From: a virus | Strand: one strand, 5' to 3' | Length of the DNA stretch: 21,868 nt | Virus record (IMG/VR): IMGVR_UViG_3300045912_000065 | Coordinates: 1-21,868 of that record | The notes under the pieces: model-generated | Database searches by the model: none | What the model saw: the letters and a program-made list of their open reading frames with translations, nothing else | Told to the model about the DNA's origin: nothing | Shown here: in pieces, positions 1 through 6,827 of the stretch | Layout: each line of letters opens with the position of its first letter | How positions within the stretch are numbered: position 1 is the stretch's first letter | Made by a program: the position numbers and the translations under genes

Positions 1-98
1 AGGAAATCAAGCGCCTCAGCAAGGCGCTGAAGGAGCGCCGCGTCTTTGGCGAAATCGACCACCCGTCTGACGGACAAACCGAGCTGGCCCGAGTCAGC
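1..98 (+). repeat. 98-base direct repeat, left copy
   Basis: This segment matches 269-366, inside the protease gene, at 97 of 98 bases; the only difference is G at 81 against A at 349. The match stops at base 99. It may extend left of the window, which I cannot see. It is either a recent partial duplication of the protease gene or an assembly artefact near a contig end. Confidence 0.95.
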
Positions 99-119
99 TT
101 CAGGTGGCGGAAACACTGA
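3..119 (+). pseudogene. 3' end of an upstream reading frame made from a partial protease-gene copy
   Basis: Read in the same codon phase as the protease gene, bases 3-98 repeat protease residues 51-82 with one change, Lys to Glu. The frame then diverges, reads FRWRKH and stops at TGA 117-119. It therefore ends one base before the protease ATG at 121. The visible part is open, but its 5' part is outside the window, so it could be a truncated duplicate, the tail of a chimeric gene, or an assembly error. No function should be assigned to it. Confidence 0.5.
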
Positions 120-120
120 G

Positions 121-1692
121 ATGAGCAAGACACTCCTGAGCGACGTCTCGTATGTTCGACTGACGCTGGTAGAGTCGAACGGGAATCGGGTCAAGGTGCG
201 CGGTGAGTTCGCCAAGTGCGGAGTCGCCACGGAGAACAAGCGCGTCTACCCGAAGCACGTGTGGGAAAAGGAAATCAAGCGCCTCAGCAAGGCGCTGAAG
301 GAGCGCCGCGTCTTTGGCGAAATCGACCACCCGTCTGACGGACAAACCAAGCTGGCCCGAGTCAGCCACGTCGTCACGGACCTCCGCATCAAGGACGGAA
401 TCGTCGAGGGCGAGGCCGAGATTCTCCCGACCGAAGCAGGGAAGAACCTCATGGCGCTGCTCCAGTCGAATGTCCTGGTTGGCGTCTCCAGTCGGGGCTT
501 CGGTAGCGTCAAGACGAACGACAAGAACGAAGACGTGGTGCAGGACGACTACAAGCTCGTGACGTTCGACTTCGTGGCGGACCCGGCCGATGTCGATGCC
601 TACCCGCAGGTGTCCGAGAGCCGACGCCTCTTCGAGGGCGTGGAGTTCGACGCCGACGAGGAGCAGGAAAAGGCCATTGAGTGGGCGCGACGCATCGAGG
701 CAGAGAAGACTGGAAGGCAGGTGGAGGCCAAGGAGACTCTCCGCGAGGAGTTTTCCCGCACCCTCCTGTCGAACCTTGCTGCCCTTCGCGAAGAGGCGAA
801 GGATGCTGTGCGGAAGGAGTTTCTCAACGACCCCGAAGTCGGTGCCGCCAAGCAGGCACTTGAGTCGGTGAAGGAAATCCTCAAGCCATTCATCCTTCCA
901 GGTGACGTCGCTGCTGTCGTCCGAGAGAAGGACGCGGCCATTCAGAAGCTCCAGATGGAGACGGCGGAGCTTTCCCTCAAGCTGAAGACGCTGGAGGAGG
1001 AGAACGCCTCTCTCGCGGCGATGGCGAAGGAGGTCGGCTACAGGTTCTACCTGGAGCGCATCCTCTCCAATGACCCGCAGGCCGAGTCGATTCGCGCCCT
1101 TGTGGGAGATGTGACGGAATTTGGGTCGTCCGACGAACTGAAGCGGAAGGTCGAGTCGGTGCGCGCCGAATTGTCGCGCAAGAGCGAGGAAACCAAGAAG
1201 GCCGTAGAGGCCAAGTCCAAGGAAGTCGAGAGCGCTCGCGCCGAAGAGTCTCGCCTGCGTGCGGAATTCGACAAGAAGCTCCAGCTCATCGAGGACCGTA
1301 TGGTCCGTGAGCAGCAGAAGGCCGACGAGCTGATGGCCAAGCTCCAGAAGGCCGAGGCCGAGAAGCAGGAACTGGAGTCTCGCCTCTACGCCGAAGAGCG
1401 CCTCAAGACGCACCCGAACAAGAACCTGAAGAAGCTGGTGGAGTCGGTCCGTCCGACGAAGTCGGAAATCGACGACCTCGTCGAAAGCAACCGCGAGCCC
1501 GTTCGTGATGCGGACGACTTGCAGCAGATTCGGGCCAAAATTCGCTCCAGGATGTCTGGCGGAGTCGAACGAGTACCTGAGGAAATGCAGGAAAGCGTCA
1601 ATCCACGCCGAAACGACTCGAAGTCGTCGGACTACATGGGCCTCGGGATTTCTCTCGATTCCCTGCGTCGCTTGAGTGGTATCGGCAACTAG
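121..1692 (+). CDS. Prohead core protease (T4 gp21 / S80-like) with long coiled-coil C-terminus
   Basis: This 523-residue protein should cleave scaffold and capsid proteins inside the prohead during maturation. The N-terminal domain, about residues 10-170, has the gp21-type pattern: GEF near 28-30, GEIDHP with His70, VGVSSRG with Ser123/Ser124, and a FDFVADPA block around Asp150. These fit the usual His/Ser/acid arrangement of capsid proteases; exact catalytic assignments are inferred. Residues about 200-480 are highly charged and rich in Glu, Lys, Ala and Leu, as in a long coiled coil. T4 gp21 is only about 212 residues and scaffold gp22 is separate; no separate scaffold gene sits before the capsid gene here, so a protease-scaffold fusion is likely. 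ATG at 121 is preferred because a TTG at 46 lies inside the repeat and in the wrong frame for the copied protein. The Shine-Dalgarno is weak, and the upstream frame ends one base earlier, allowing coupling. Confidence 0.85.
   Translation: MSKTLLSDVSYVRLTLVESNGNRVKVRGEFAKCGVATENKRVYPKHVWEKEIKRLSKALKERRVFGEIDHPSDGQTKLARVSHVVTDLRIKDGIVEGEAEILPTEAGKNLMALLQSNVLVGVSSRGFGSVKTNDKNEDVVQDDYKLVTFDFVADPADVDAYPQVSESRRLFEGVEFDADEEQEKAIEWARRIEAEKTGRQVEAKETLREEFSRTLLSNLAALREEAKDAVRKEFLNDPEVGAAKQALESVKEILKPFILPGDVAAVVREKDAAIQKLQMETAELSLKLKTLEEENASLAAMAKEVGYRFYLERILSNDPQAESIRALVGDVTEFGSSDELKRKVESVRAELSRKSEETKKAVEAKSKEVESARAEESRLRAEFDKKLQLIEDRMVREQQKADELMAKLQKAEAEKQELESRLYAEERLKTHPNKNLKKLVESVRPTKSEIDDLVESNREPVRDADDLQQIRAKIRSRMSGGVERVPEEMQESVNPRRNDSKSSDYMGLGISLDSLRRLSGIGN
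269..366 (+). repeat. 98-base direct repeat, right copy (inside the protease gene)
   Basis: Second copy of the repeat at 1-98. It encodes protease residues about 50-82, including the GEIDHP motif that carries the likely catalytic histidine. The surrounding gene is intact, so this is the functional copy. Confidence 0.95.
1293..1306 (+). repeat. Dyad repeat GGACCGTATGGTCC, copy 1
   Basis: Exact copy of the 14-base near-palindrome, with arms GGACC and GGTCC around GTAT. It lies inside the protease gene and is read there as DRMV. The other copies are at 4814, 7145, 12693, 15178 and 18683. Confidence 0.85.
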
Positions 1693-1700
1693 CTGTAGAG

Positions 1701-1746
1701 TTTGGCAGTCGGTGTGACTGTCGAAAGAAACAGGCGGAGATTTCCG
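1701..1746 (+). promoter_or_regulatory. Structured leader of the capsid gene (two hairpins)
   Basis: GGCAGTC (1704-1710) pairs with GACTGTC (1716-1722) over a five-base loop with one G-U pair, and flanking T/A pairs can extend it. A second short hairpin, CGGA (1735-1738) with TCCG (1743-1746), follows. There is no T run, so it is not an intrinsic terminator. A 5' stem before a very abundant capsid message could stabilise the RNA or mark a processing site. I saw no convincing promoter here. Confidence 0.35.
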
Positions 1747-1770
1747 TCAAGAAACCGCAAGGAGAAGAAA

Positions 1771-3264
1771 ATGGAAGCTCGAAACATGCTGCTGGAAGAC
1801 AGCAAGCGCACCATCGCCGACAAGACCTACGTCGGGGCGCTGGTTCGCAAGTGGAAGGGTCTGCTGGAGGGCCTGCCGGACCGCACGGAGCGCGACCGCT
1901 ACGTCCTTGGCACCATCGCGGTGCTGATGGAGAACGAGTCGCAGCACCTTCAGTCGCTGGAGGAGGAGACGCGCCTCGTCAACGTGGGCTCGTTCACGAA
2001 GTTCATCTTCCCCGTACTGCGCCGGGTGTTCCCCAACCTCATCGCGCACGACATCGTGTCAGTGCAGCCGATGACGGCGAGCGTCGGGGCGGTGTTCTTC
2101 CTCGACTACATCTACGACCTCACCAAGGGCGGCGTGCAGAAGGGCAACGTCTTCCCGCGTGACTTCGACCGCACCTACACCTCGGAGCGCATCGACGGTG
2201 AGATTCTCGGTGTCGGCGACGGCTCGAAGTTCGGCGGTGCGGGCACCCCACTCGCCATCAACCTGTCGTTCTTCCCGGTGCGTCCGCTCAACCAGTCGCT
2301 CGGCTACCAGCTCGTCATTCGCGAGTTGAACGCCACGACGGGCGCGGTGGTGCAGGAGGCCGTGGACAACGGCGCTGGCGGTTTCACCGGCGATGTCTCT
2401 GCGGGCACCGTCAACTACGCCAATGGCGCGGTGTCGGGCTTCCTCTTCACGGCTCCTCCGGCATCGGGGAACCCGGTCAAGGCGTTCTACACCTACGACG
2501 GTGAACTGAACACCAAGATTCCATCGATGAAGTTGGACGTCCGCAAGGCCCCAGTCGAGGCCCAGCCTCGCCGACTGAAGGCGCTCTGGTCGTCTGAGGC
2601 TGCGGAAGACCTCCGCGCCTTCCACGGCATCGACGCCGAGACGGAGATTGTCTCGGCCGTGGCGCAGGAGATGGCGCTCGAAATCGACCGTGAAATCATC
2701 GACGACCTGTTCGCCAGTTCGACGACGACGACGGGCGCGTTCGACCGCATTCCTCCCGCTGGCATCTCGGAGCTGGACCACCTGCGCTCGATGCTGACAG
2801 TCATCAGCACGGTGTCGAACCAGATTCACAAGAAGACGCTCCGCGCTCCGGCCAACTTCATCGTCACCAGCCCGGACATCTCGGCGCTGCTGGCGCAGCT
2901 CACGACGCACGGCGACTTCCGGGCCGCCTACGTCTCGGGCGCTGAGTCGCCGTATGGCCCTGCGGACATGCCCCGTCCGCTGAACGCCCACGGCCAGTTC
3001 GGCATCTACAAGGTCGGCACGCTGCAGAACAAGTGGATGGTCTACGAGGACCCGTTCTTCACGCGCGACCAGATGCTCATCGGCCTCAAGGGTGGCAGCT
3101 TCCTCGATGCCGGGTACGTCTGGGCCCCGTACATCCCGCTGCAGGTCACGCAGACGTTCCTCGACCCGAACGACTTCTCGCTGCGCAAGGCGATGCGTAC
3201 TCGCTACGCGAAGAAGATGCTTCGTCCAGAATACTATGGACAAATGCGTGTGACCGGCCTCTAA
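1771..3264 (+). CDS. Major capsid protein (T4 gp23-like)
   Basis: This 497-residue protein forms the head shell. Residues about 89-117 carry the gp23-type signature: NLIAHDIVSVQPM, then a hydrophobic strand ending in DYIYDL. Downstream, an FHGID block and EIDREIIDDL near 300-315, and the IVTSPDISALL stretch, fit the conserved core of this family. A Gly/Asn/Thr-rich beta module at about residues 170-243 resembles a module in the tail sheath and looks like an inserted surface domain. The start is ATG 1771, six bases after AGGAGAA, a strong ribosome site expected for the most abundant virion protein. A TTG start at 1702 would lie within the leader hairpin. The gene follows the protease and ends just before a strong terminator. 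Confidence 0.93.
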   Translation: MEARNMLLEDSKRTIADKTYVGALVRKWKGLLEGLPDRTERDRYVLGTIAVLMENESQHLQSLEEETRLVNVGSFTKFIFPVLRRVFPNLIAHDIVSVQPMTASVGAVFFLDYIYDLTKGGVQKGNVFPRDFDRTYTSERIDGEILGVGDGSKFGGAGTPLAINLSFFPVRPLNQSLGYQLVIRELNATTGAVVQEAVDNGAGGFTGDVSAGTVNYANGAVSGFLFTAPPASGNPVKAFYTYDGELNTKIPSMKLDVRKAPVEAQPRRLKALWSSEAAEDLRAFHGIDAETEIVSAVAQEMALEIDREIIDDLFASSTTTTGAFDRIPPAGISELDHLRSMLTVISTVSNQIHKKTLRAPANFIVTSPDISALLAQLTTHGDFRAAYVSGAESPYGPADMPRPLNAHGQFGIYKVGTLQNKWMVYEDPFFTRDQMLIGLKGGSFLDAGYVWAPYIPLQVTQTFLDPNDFSLRKAMRTRYAKKMLRPEYYGQMRVTGL

Positions 3265-3291
3265 TCAGGTTGCTGCATGCCTGAAGCACTA

Positions 3292-3330
3292 GGCCCATCA
3301 ACCCGACGGTTGGTGGGCCGAAGTGTTTTT
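3292..3330 (+). terminator. Intrinsic terminator after the capsid gene
   Basis: GGCCCATCAACC (3292-3303) pairs with GGTTGGTGGGCC (3308-3319) over a four-base CGAC loop, 12 pairs with one G-U. Five T residues follow at 3326-3330. It closes the protease-capsid unit and should lower or end transcription into the neck genes. Confidence 0.88.
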
Positions 3331-3336
3331 GACTGT

Positions 3337-3366
3337 TTGCCAGCGCTTGACCCTGAATTGTAGATG
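3337..3366 (+). promoter_or_regulatory. Weak candidate promoter downstream of the capsid terminator
   Basis: TTGCCA (3337-3342) and TAGATG (3361-3366) are spaced 18 bases apart, a poor sigma70-like pair. TTGACT and TTGACC hexamers also occur at 3329 and 3347 without good -10 partners. The best argument is position: the genes after the strong terminator need a new start or readthrough. Confidence 0.2.
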
Positions 3367-3394
3367 CCGTTTCGAGTTTGCTACGGTCCACGCC

Positions 3395-3823
3395 ATGAGA
3401 ATTCAAGACAGAATGTTGGTTTTGCTTGAATCCGATGACAACGTCGAGAAAGCCGCCAAGAAACTCGAACAAATCGTCAAGCGGTACAAGAAATACGAAC
3501 GCCTCGACAGAGAACCGCCACCGAAGGTCGGAACATACTGGAGTCCAGCGGACGGCTCCCTGCGCGTCGTTCGTGACGTGTTTTTCTACTCGGCCTACTT
3601 CACCAAAAAAATGGCACTGGGCGTACATATTGGAAGCAAGTTCGCTGAACCAAAAGGCGAGCCAGACCCGAAAAAGGCCGTGAAAGCACAGATGGAGGTT
3701 GTTTCAAAAATTCGCGACGAAGTACGAGACGTGTTGATGGACCTCATCAAGTCCGAGGGCGGCACGATTGAGGGCACGGACGGTACGTCGTACTCCCTGC
3801 TCGGCTGGGTAGCGAAGGACTAG
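3395..3823 (+). CDS. Unknown protein, 142 residues, first gene after the capsid terminator
   Basis: I do not recognise this protein. The N-terminal half is helical and charged, with a Lys/Glu-rich stretch about residues 17-45. A WSPADGSLRVV strand region follows, then a helix rich in Lys, Val and Asp about residues 95-120. No membrane segment or cysteine motif is visible. ATG 3395 is preferred over an in-frame GTG at 3323, which lies in the terminator tail. No Shine-Dalgarno precedes the ATG. The DNA is visibly more A/T-rich at third codon positions than the capsid gene, which suggests a later-acquired cargo gene. A half site resembling the dyad repeat, TACGGTCC, lies at 3382-3389, just upstream of the start. 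Confidence 0.7.
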   Translation: MRIQDRMLVLLESDDNVEKAAKKLEQIVKRYKKYERLDREPPPKVGTYWSPADGSLRVVRDVFFYSAYFTKKMALGVHIGSKFAEPKGEPDPKKAVKAQMEVVSKIRDEVRDVLMDLIKSEGGTIEGTDGTSYSLLGWVAKD

Positions 3824-3837
3824 ACAGGGCAGACCAG

Positions 3838-4131
3838 ATGAATACAAAAGTCATCACCATCATCGTCGTCGCCGTCACTCTCGGAGGGCTCGTCGTCTAC
3901 GACCTCGTCGTCAACTTCAACAAGGTGACGGGCGACACCATCAGCGAAGTGTTGGCGCACGCCTTCCGCGAAGCTCCGATTCTGTCAGTCACCGTTGGGG
4001 TCGTGGCGGGGCACCTTGCCAGCGAGTGGGAAGGCGTTGAGGGCCTGACGAAGTGGATTTCCCTGCGACCTCTCATTCCGCTTCTGTACGGAGTCCTCGG
4101 CGGATTCCTGTTCTGGAACCAGAGCCGGTAG
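3838..4131 (+). CDS. Small membrane protein, 97 residues (holin-like candidate)
   Basis: The protein has an N-terminal hydrophobic helix (about residues 4-25, rich in Ile and Val). A second apolar segment lies at about 48-64 with a GVVAGHL motif, and a third at about 78-93 ends in FLFW. It should sit in the host inner membrane. ATG 3838 follows AGGG at 3826-3829, and the gene starts 14 bases after its neighbour. Size and two to three membrane segments would suit a holin or another small phage membrane protein, but no lysis enzyme is visible nearby, so the role is unassigned. Confidence 0.7.
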   Translation: MNTKVITIIVVAVTLGGLVVYDLVVNFNKVTGDTISEVLAHAFREAPILSVTVGVVAGHLASEWEGVEGLTKWISLRPLIPLLYGVLGGFLFWNQSR

Positions 4132-4185
4132 CTATTCCACGTCCTTCAGCGGTGGTGTATAGCCTCTGCACTCAGGAGGAAGGAC

Positions 4186-4599
4186 ATGGCACGGCTTCAG
4201 GACGTGATGGACGAGTTGTCGAGGCTTGGGGCTGTAGGGAAGTCTCCAGCAAGGCCCACAGAGGCACCCCCAGCATCTCCGGGGCGGCGCGAAGAGCCCT
4301 CGGTGCAGGACACTCCAGATGCGCCAACTGAGGACGACGCGGGGCCGGTCGATGCGTTCCTGACTCCAGAAGCAGAGGAGACCGTTCGAGCCTTGACTTC
4401 CGGGTTTTCAGAGGGGCTTGGAGAGGAGTCCGGCGAAGAAGGAGAGCCTGCCAAAGAGCCGAAATCTGACGAGACTGGCGTGTCTCAGAATAAAGAGGCG
4501 GCGCTTCTCCTCGACGTCCTGTGTACGCAGTTCGACCAGTTCGAGCTGTCGCTCAAAGAATTCAAGGAGAAGCTCTCCGCGCTGAAGGAGCTGCTGTGA
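4186..4599 (+). CDS. Acidic, largely disordered protein, 137 residues
   Basis: I do not recognise the family. After a short N-terminal helix, residues about 18-100 are rich in Pro, Glu, Asp, Ser and Gly and probably disordered. Residues about 100-137 form a leucine-patterned amphipathic helix that may mediate oligomerisation. A good ribosome site, AGGAGGA (4174-4180), precedes ATG 4186. The stop overlaps the next gene's GTG in GTGA, so the two are translationally coupled. An acidic linker with a helical end could suit a scaffold, chaperone or head accessory protein; this is only inference. Confidence 0.72.
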   Translation: MARLQDVMDELSRLGAVGKSPARPTEAPPASPGRREEPSVQDTPDAPTEDDAGPVDAFLTPEAEETVRALTSGFSEGLGEESGEEGEPAKEPKSDETGVSQNKEAALLLDVLCTQFDQFELSLKEFKEKLSALKELL

Positions 4600-5093
4600 G
4601 GTACTTCAAGAAACTCGTCAGCCTCCCCATTGTCATTCTTCCTGAACGTGGCCGCGTCTACGACACGGACCTGCTGGGAGGAGACGAGTACGCCAAGTAC
4701 GTGCCCCTGTACCTGTACGAGACGGACGCGCGAGGGTGGCCGATTCAGAAATCTGGACAGGGGGCCAGCCCAACGCCGGTAAACCACGTACAGCCGACAC
4801 AACCACCCGTGCCGGACCGTATGGTCCGCCCAACAGATGGCCCGACCCAAGCCGTTGCAGAGCCAGAACGACCGTCAGTCGTCTCGGCGCTGGAGGCCGA
4901 GTTGGAGCGCGCAAGGCGTGAGACTGTCCCACTGGAGGAGCCGACACCGCAGCAGCCGACACCGCAGCAGCCGCAGCAGGACACAAGTTCGACCACGCTG
5001 GCCAGTCGGGATACGCTTCAAGATGAAGCAAAGGAACCGCAGGGCAAAAAGAAGAAACGAAAGTACGTCGTCTCGTTTCCAGACGACGTGTGA
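4596..5093 (+). CDS. Small structural-type protein with Pro/Gln-rich linker, 165 residues
   Basis: The GTG start at 4596 overlaps the previous stop (GTGA) and has AAGGAG at 4585-4590, so coupled translation is likely. The first ~45 residues look folded, with alternating strands and a GGDEYAKYVPLYL segment. The rest is probably disordered: a proline-rich stretch, a short helix near residues 95-110, a TPQQP repeat and a basic GKKKKRKY stretch before a YVVSFPDDV end. The architecture, a small N-terminal domain with a long linker, recalls the protein at 9290. Function unknown; a minor head or neck component is plausible from position. Confidence 0.7.
   Translation: MRYFKKLVSLPIVILPERGRVYDTDLLGGDEYAKYVPLYLYETDARGWPIQKSGQGASPTPVNHVQPTQPPVPDRMVRPTDGPTQAVAEPERPSVVSALEAELERARRETVPLEEPTPQQPTPQQPQQDTSSTTLASRDTLQDEAKEPQGKKKKRKYVVSFPDDV
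4814..4827 (+). repeat. Dyad repeat GGACCGTATGGTCC, copy 2
   Basis: Exact 14-base copy, in the same orientation as copy 1. It lies inside the gene at 4596, in its disordered linker, where it is read as DRMV. Confidence 0.85.
4941..4979 (+). repeat. Tandem 15-base repeat coding for PTPQQ
   Basis: CCGACACCGCAGCAG occurs twice head to tail (4941-4955 and 4956-4970), followed by the partial unit CCGCAGCAG. It encodes the Pro/Gln linker of the protein at 4596. Such a repeat can vary in number by slippage. Confidence 0.9.
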
Positions 5094-5109
5094 AGCGTGA
5101 GGCAAGTCC

Positions 5110-5952
5110 ATGAGCCTGCCCGGATGTGGCGTCGGCCCCAACAATCAGTTCGATGTCGACGACCTCTCCACATGGATTCTGCGCCGCCTCGGGGCCCCGC
5201 TTCTCAAGGTTGAGCTGACGGAGGAGCACCTTCGGGACTGCATCGCGATGGGCCTGCGCTGGTACGCCGCCAAGAAGGGGTTCATCAAGACGTACAAGCA
5301 GCAACTCACGCCAGGTACTACGGAGTACCCGCTCCCAGACGACGTCAACATCGTCACTGACGTCGTGTTTCCACTCACGACTTACGACCTCACGCCGATT
5401 ACATCGCCGTGGGGATGGGCTTGGCCTTCTGAGAATCTCGGGATGCCGTTGAACGGCGTCTACAACGGATTCGGGCGCTCCGGCGGGCAGACGCTTGGCG
5501 TCGTCAGCACCTTCTACCAGGCGATGCAGTATTCCGAGACGGCACGTCGAGTCCTCAACGGAGAGCTGGAATGGCGGCAGGAGGACAGGCTCCTCTACAT
5601 CATGCCGAGGAGCGAGGCGAACTACTACCCGCAGGCCATCGTCTACTACGCCGCCAACTCGTTCAACATTCTCGACCTCAACCAGCGAGACTTCGACTTG
5701 GTGAGAAGGTACGCGCTCGCAAAGGCCAAGCGTGACTTGGGGAGAATCCGCTCGAAGTATTCAGAGCTGCCAGGAGCCCAAGGAAGCGTCGGGCTTGACG
5801 GAGAGCGACTTCTCAGTGAAGCCGACCAAGAAGAGCAGGTCCTCGAAGAGGAGATTGGGCAGAGCGCCATGCCGATTGGCTTCCTCACCGGGGCACTGGT
5901 GGCAGGGTTGGTGTCTTGGGTTCTTTCTTCTTGGGGAGGCGGCCTTGTCTAA
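5110..5952 (+). CDS. Neck protein (T4 gp13-like candidate)
   Basis: This 280-residue protein probably joins the head vertex to the tail. The N-terminal pattern, TWILRRLGAP, then KVELTEEHLRDCI and a run of aromatic residues, is typical of gp13-like neck proteins in T4-related and more distant myophages. The middle holds beta-rich PDDV and DVVFPL segments, and a DLVRRYALAKAKRDLGRIRSKY helix lies near 210-230. The last ~30 residues are unusually hydrophobic (GFLTGALVAGLVSWVL), which could be a buried contact or a membrane-seeking tail. ATG 5110 has GAGG at 5099-5102. The stop overlaps the next gene by eight bases, matching the usual gp13-gp14 pairing. Confidence 0.6.
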   Translation: MSLPGCGVGPNNQFDVDDLSTWILRRLGAPLLKVELTEEHLRDCIAMGLRWYAAKKGFIKTYKQQLTPGTTEYPLPDDVNIVTDVVFPLTTYDLTPITSPWGWAWPSENLGMPLNGVYNGFGRSGGQTLGVVSTFYQAMQYSETARRVLNGELEWRQEDRLLYIMPRSEANYYPQAIVYYAANSFNILDLNQRDFDLVRRYALAKAKRDLGRIRSKYSELPGAQGSVGLDGERLLSEADQEEQVLEEEIGQSAMPIGFLTGALVAGLVSWVLSSWGGGLV

Positions 5953-6562
5953 GTGCAAGCCGCTGTCAGCCTACCTGTGCCCCAAGCCGACGATGGCCGT
6001 GCGCCCGATGAAGGAGGGTGAGGACTTCAACCTCGGAGACTCCGAGAGGGCGCTGTTCGACTGCATCATCAACGAGCACACGGGTATTGTCGGAACCAAG
6101 TTCGAGTATTTTCAGAACCTCCAGGAGGGGGTGACGGACCCGCTCTACAACGAGCCCGCTGTGAGGAAATACAACGGGCCATTCATCCTGAAGGGATTCT
6201 TCACATTCCCGGAGGACGCCCCAACGTCGGCGCAAGAGGGCTTCTACAACTCGTTCGACGGGCAGCTCTTTGTACCAAGGTCAGAGTTTGAGAAGGTTGG
6301 GGCAACTTGGGGACCCAGCGAGTCCGACATCGTGAGAATCCTCAAGTCGCCGTACTGGAATCAAGAGTCTGTCGATGGGTTCGACTTGCAGCGCGGTAGC
6401 ACGCTCAACGGACTCATCCCAAACGCCGGAATGTATTTCGCGGTAACAGACGTTCGGCAGAGCGGACTCCTGTTTGACACGACTTCCTTCGTGGGGTTTG
6501 AACTCACGATTCGCAGGAACACGCAGCAGACACCCGAGCGAAAGCTCACCAACTCCATCTAG
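5945..6562 (+). CDS. Neck / head-completion protein (T4 gp14-like candidate)
   Basis: The 205-residue protein starts at TTG 5945, five bases after GGGAGG (5934-5939). An in-frame ATG at 5993 has no ribosome site, so the rare start is preferred. A DPLYNEPAVRKYNGPF block (about residues 60-75) is followed by beta-rich segments with a SESDIV stretch, a GMYFAVTDV strand and an aromatic FVGFELTIRR end. The order of a D-LY-E motif, a beta domain and a final strand resembles gp14-like head closure proteins. Its overlap with the gp13-like gene supports a neck pair. The similarity is by pattern only and could also fit another head closure family. Confidence 0.5.
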   Translation: MSKCKPLSAYLCPKPTMAVRPMKEGEDFNLGDSERALFDCIINEHTGIVGTKFEYFQNLQEGVTDPLYNEPAVRKYNGPFILKGFFTFPEDAPTSAQEGFYNSFDGQLFVPRSEFEKVGATWGPSESDIVRILKSPYWNQESVDGFDLQRGSTLNGLIPNAGMYFAVTDVRQSGLLFDTTSFVGFELTIRRNTQQTPERKLTNSI

Positions 6563-6571
6563 GAGAAGACG

Positions 6572-6826
6572 ATGATTGCAGACCGAATGAACGCCATTCT
6601 GGAGTCCGAGGAGGCGCTGGAGCCGAACCTGAAGGCCATCCTTCCGCAGCTCGCTCTCGCGATGGATGCGGCAGGCATGGATCCTTCAAACGAGGAGCAC
6701 CAAGACCAGTTCGTCACGCTCCTCAAGAAGCTGGCGACGAACAAGGCGGCGCTCAAGAAGGCCATGCGGACGTTCACCGCGTCCAAGGCGATGAAGGCCG
6801 TGAAGGCCGCGAAGGCCGCCATCTGA
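6572..6826 (+). CDS. Small helical, basic-tailed protein, 84 residues
   Basis: I do not recognise this protein. It looks all-helical: an acidic N-terminal half, including ESEEALEPNL, then a Lys/Ala-rich C-terminus with repeated KAMKAVKAAKAA-type turns. ATG 6572 is well supported by AGGAGAA (6561-6567). The stop is one base before the next ATG. A positively charged amphipathic tail could bind DNA, RNA or acidic proteins, but nothing specific can be claimed. Confidence 0.72.
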   Translation: MIADRMNAILESEEALEPNLKAILPQLALAMDAAGMDPSNEEHQDQFVTLLKKLATNKAALKKAMRTFTASKAMKAVKAAKAAI

Positions 6827-6827
6827 G

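Noticed and set aside
46-120. TTG start at 46 for the protease, adding 25 residues.
   Set aside because: This stretch is the repeated DNA read in a shifted frame plus linker. The residues do not look like a protease start, and ATG 121 follows directly.
1702-1770. Upstream TTG start for the capsid protein.
   Set aside because: It lies in the leader hairpin, without a ribosome site; ATG 1771 has a strong AGGAGAA site.
2950-2957. CCGTATGG, and CCATACGG at 9069, as further copies of the dyad.
   Set aside because: They hold only the eight-base core without the GGACC/GGTCC arms, a match expected by chance in this length of DNA.
2059-3243. Long open frames on the minus strand, for example opposite the capsid gene and opposite the protease gene.
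   Set aside because: They mirror the codon phase of GC-rich + strand genes, have no ribosome sites, and show low-complexity Arg/Val/Leu or Ser-rich translations.
3323-3394. GTG start at 3323 for the 142-residue protein.
   Set aside because: It would begin inside the terminator tail, and the added residues have no structure of note.
4135-4163. A possible promoter TTCCAC / TATAGC before the gene at 4186.
   Set aside because: Only three and four of six bases match in the two boxes. This is within what chance gives in this DNA.
4521-4595. GTG start at 4521 for the protein at 4596.
   Set aside because: It overlaps the previous gene by 79 bases and has no ribosome site; GTG 4596 has AAGGAG and the GTGA overlap.
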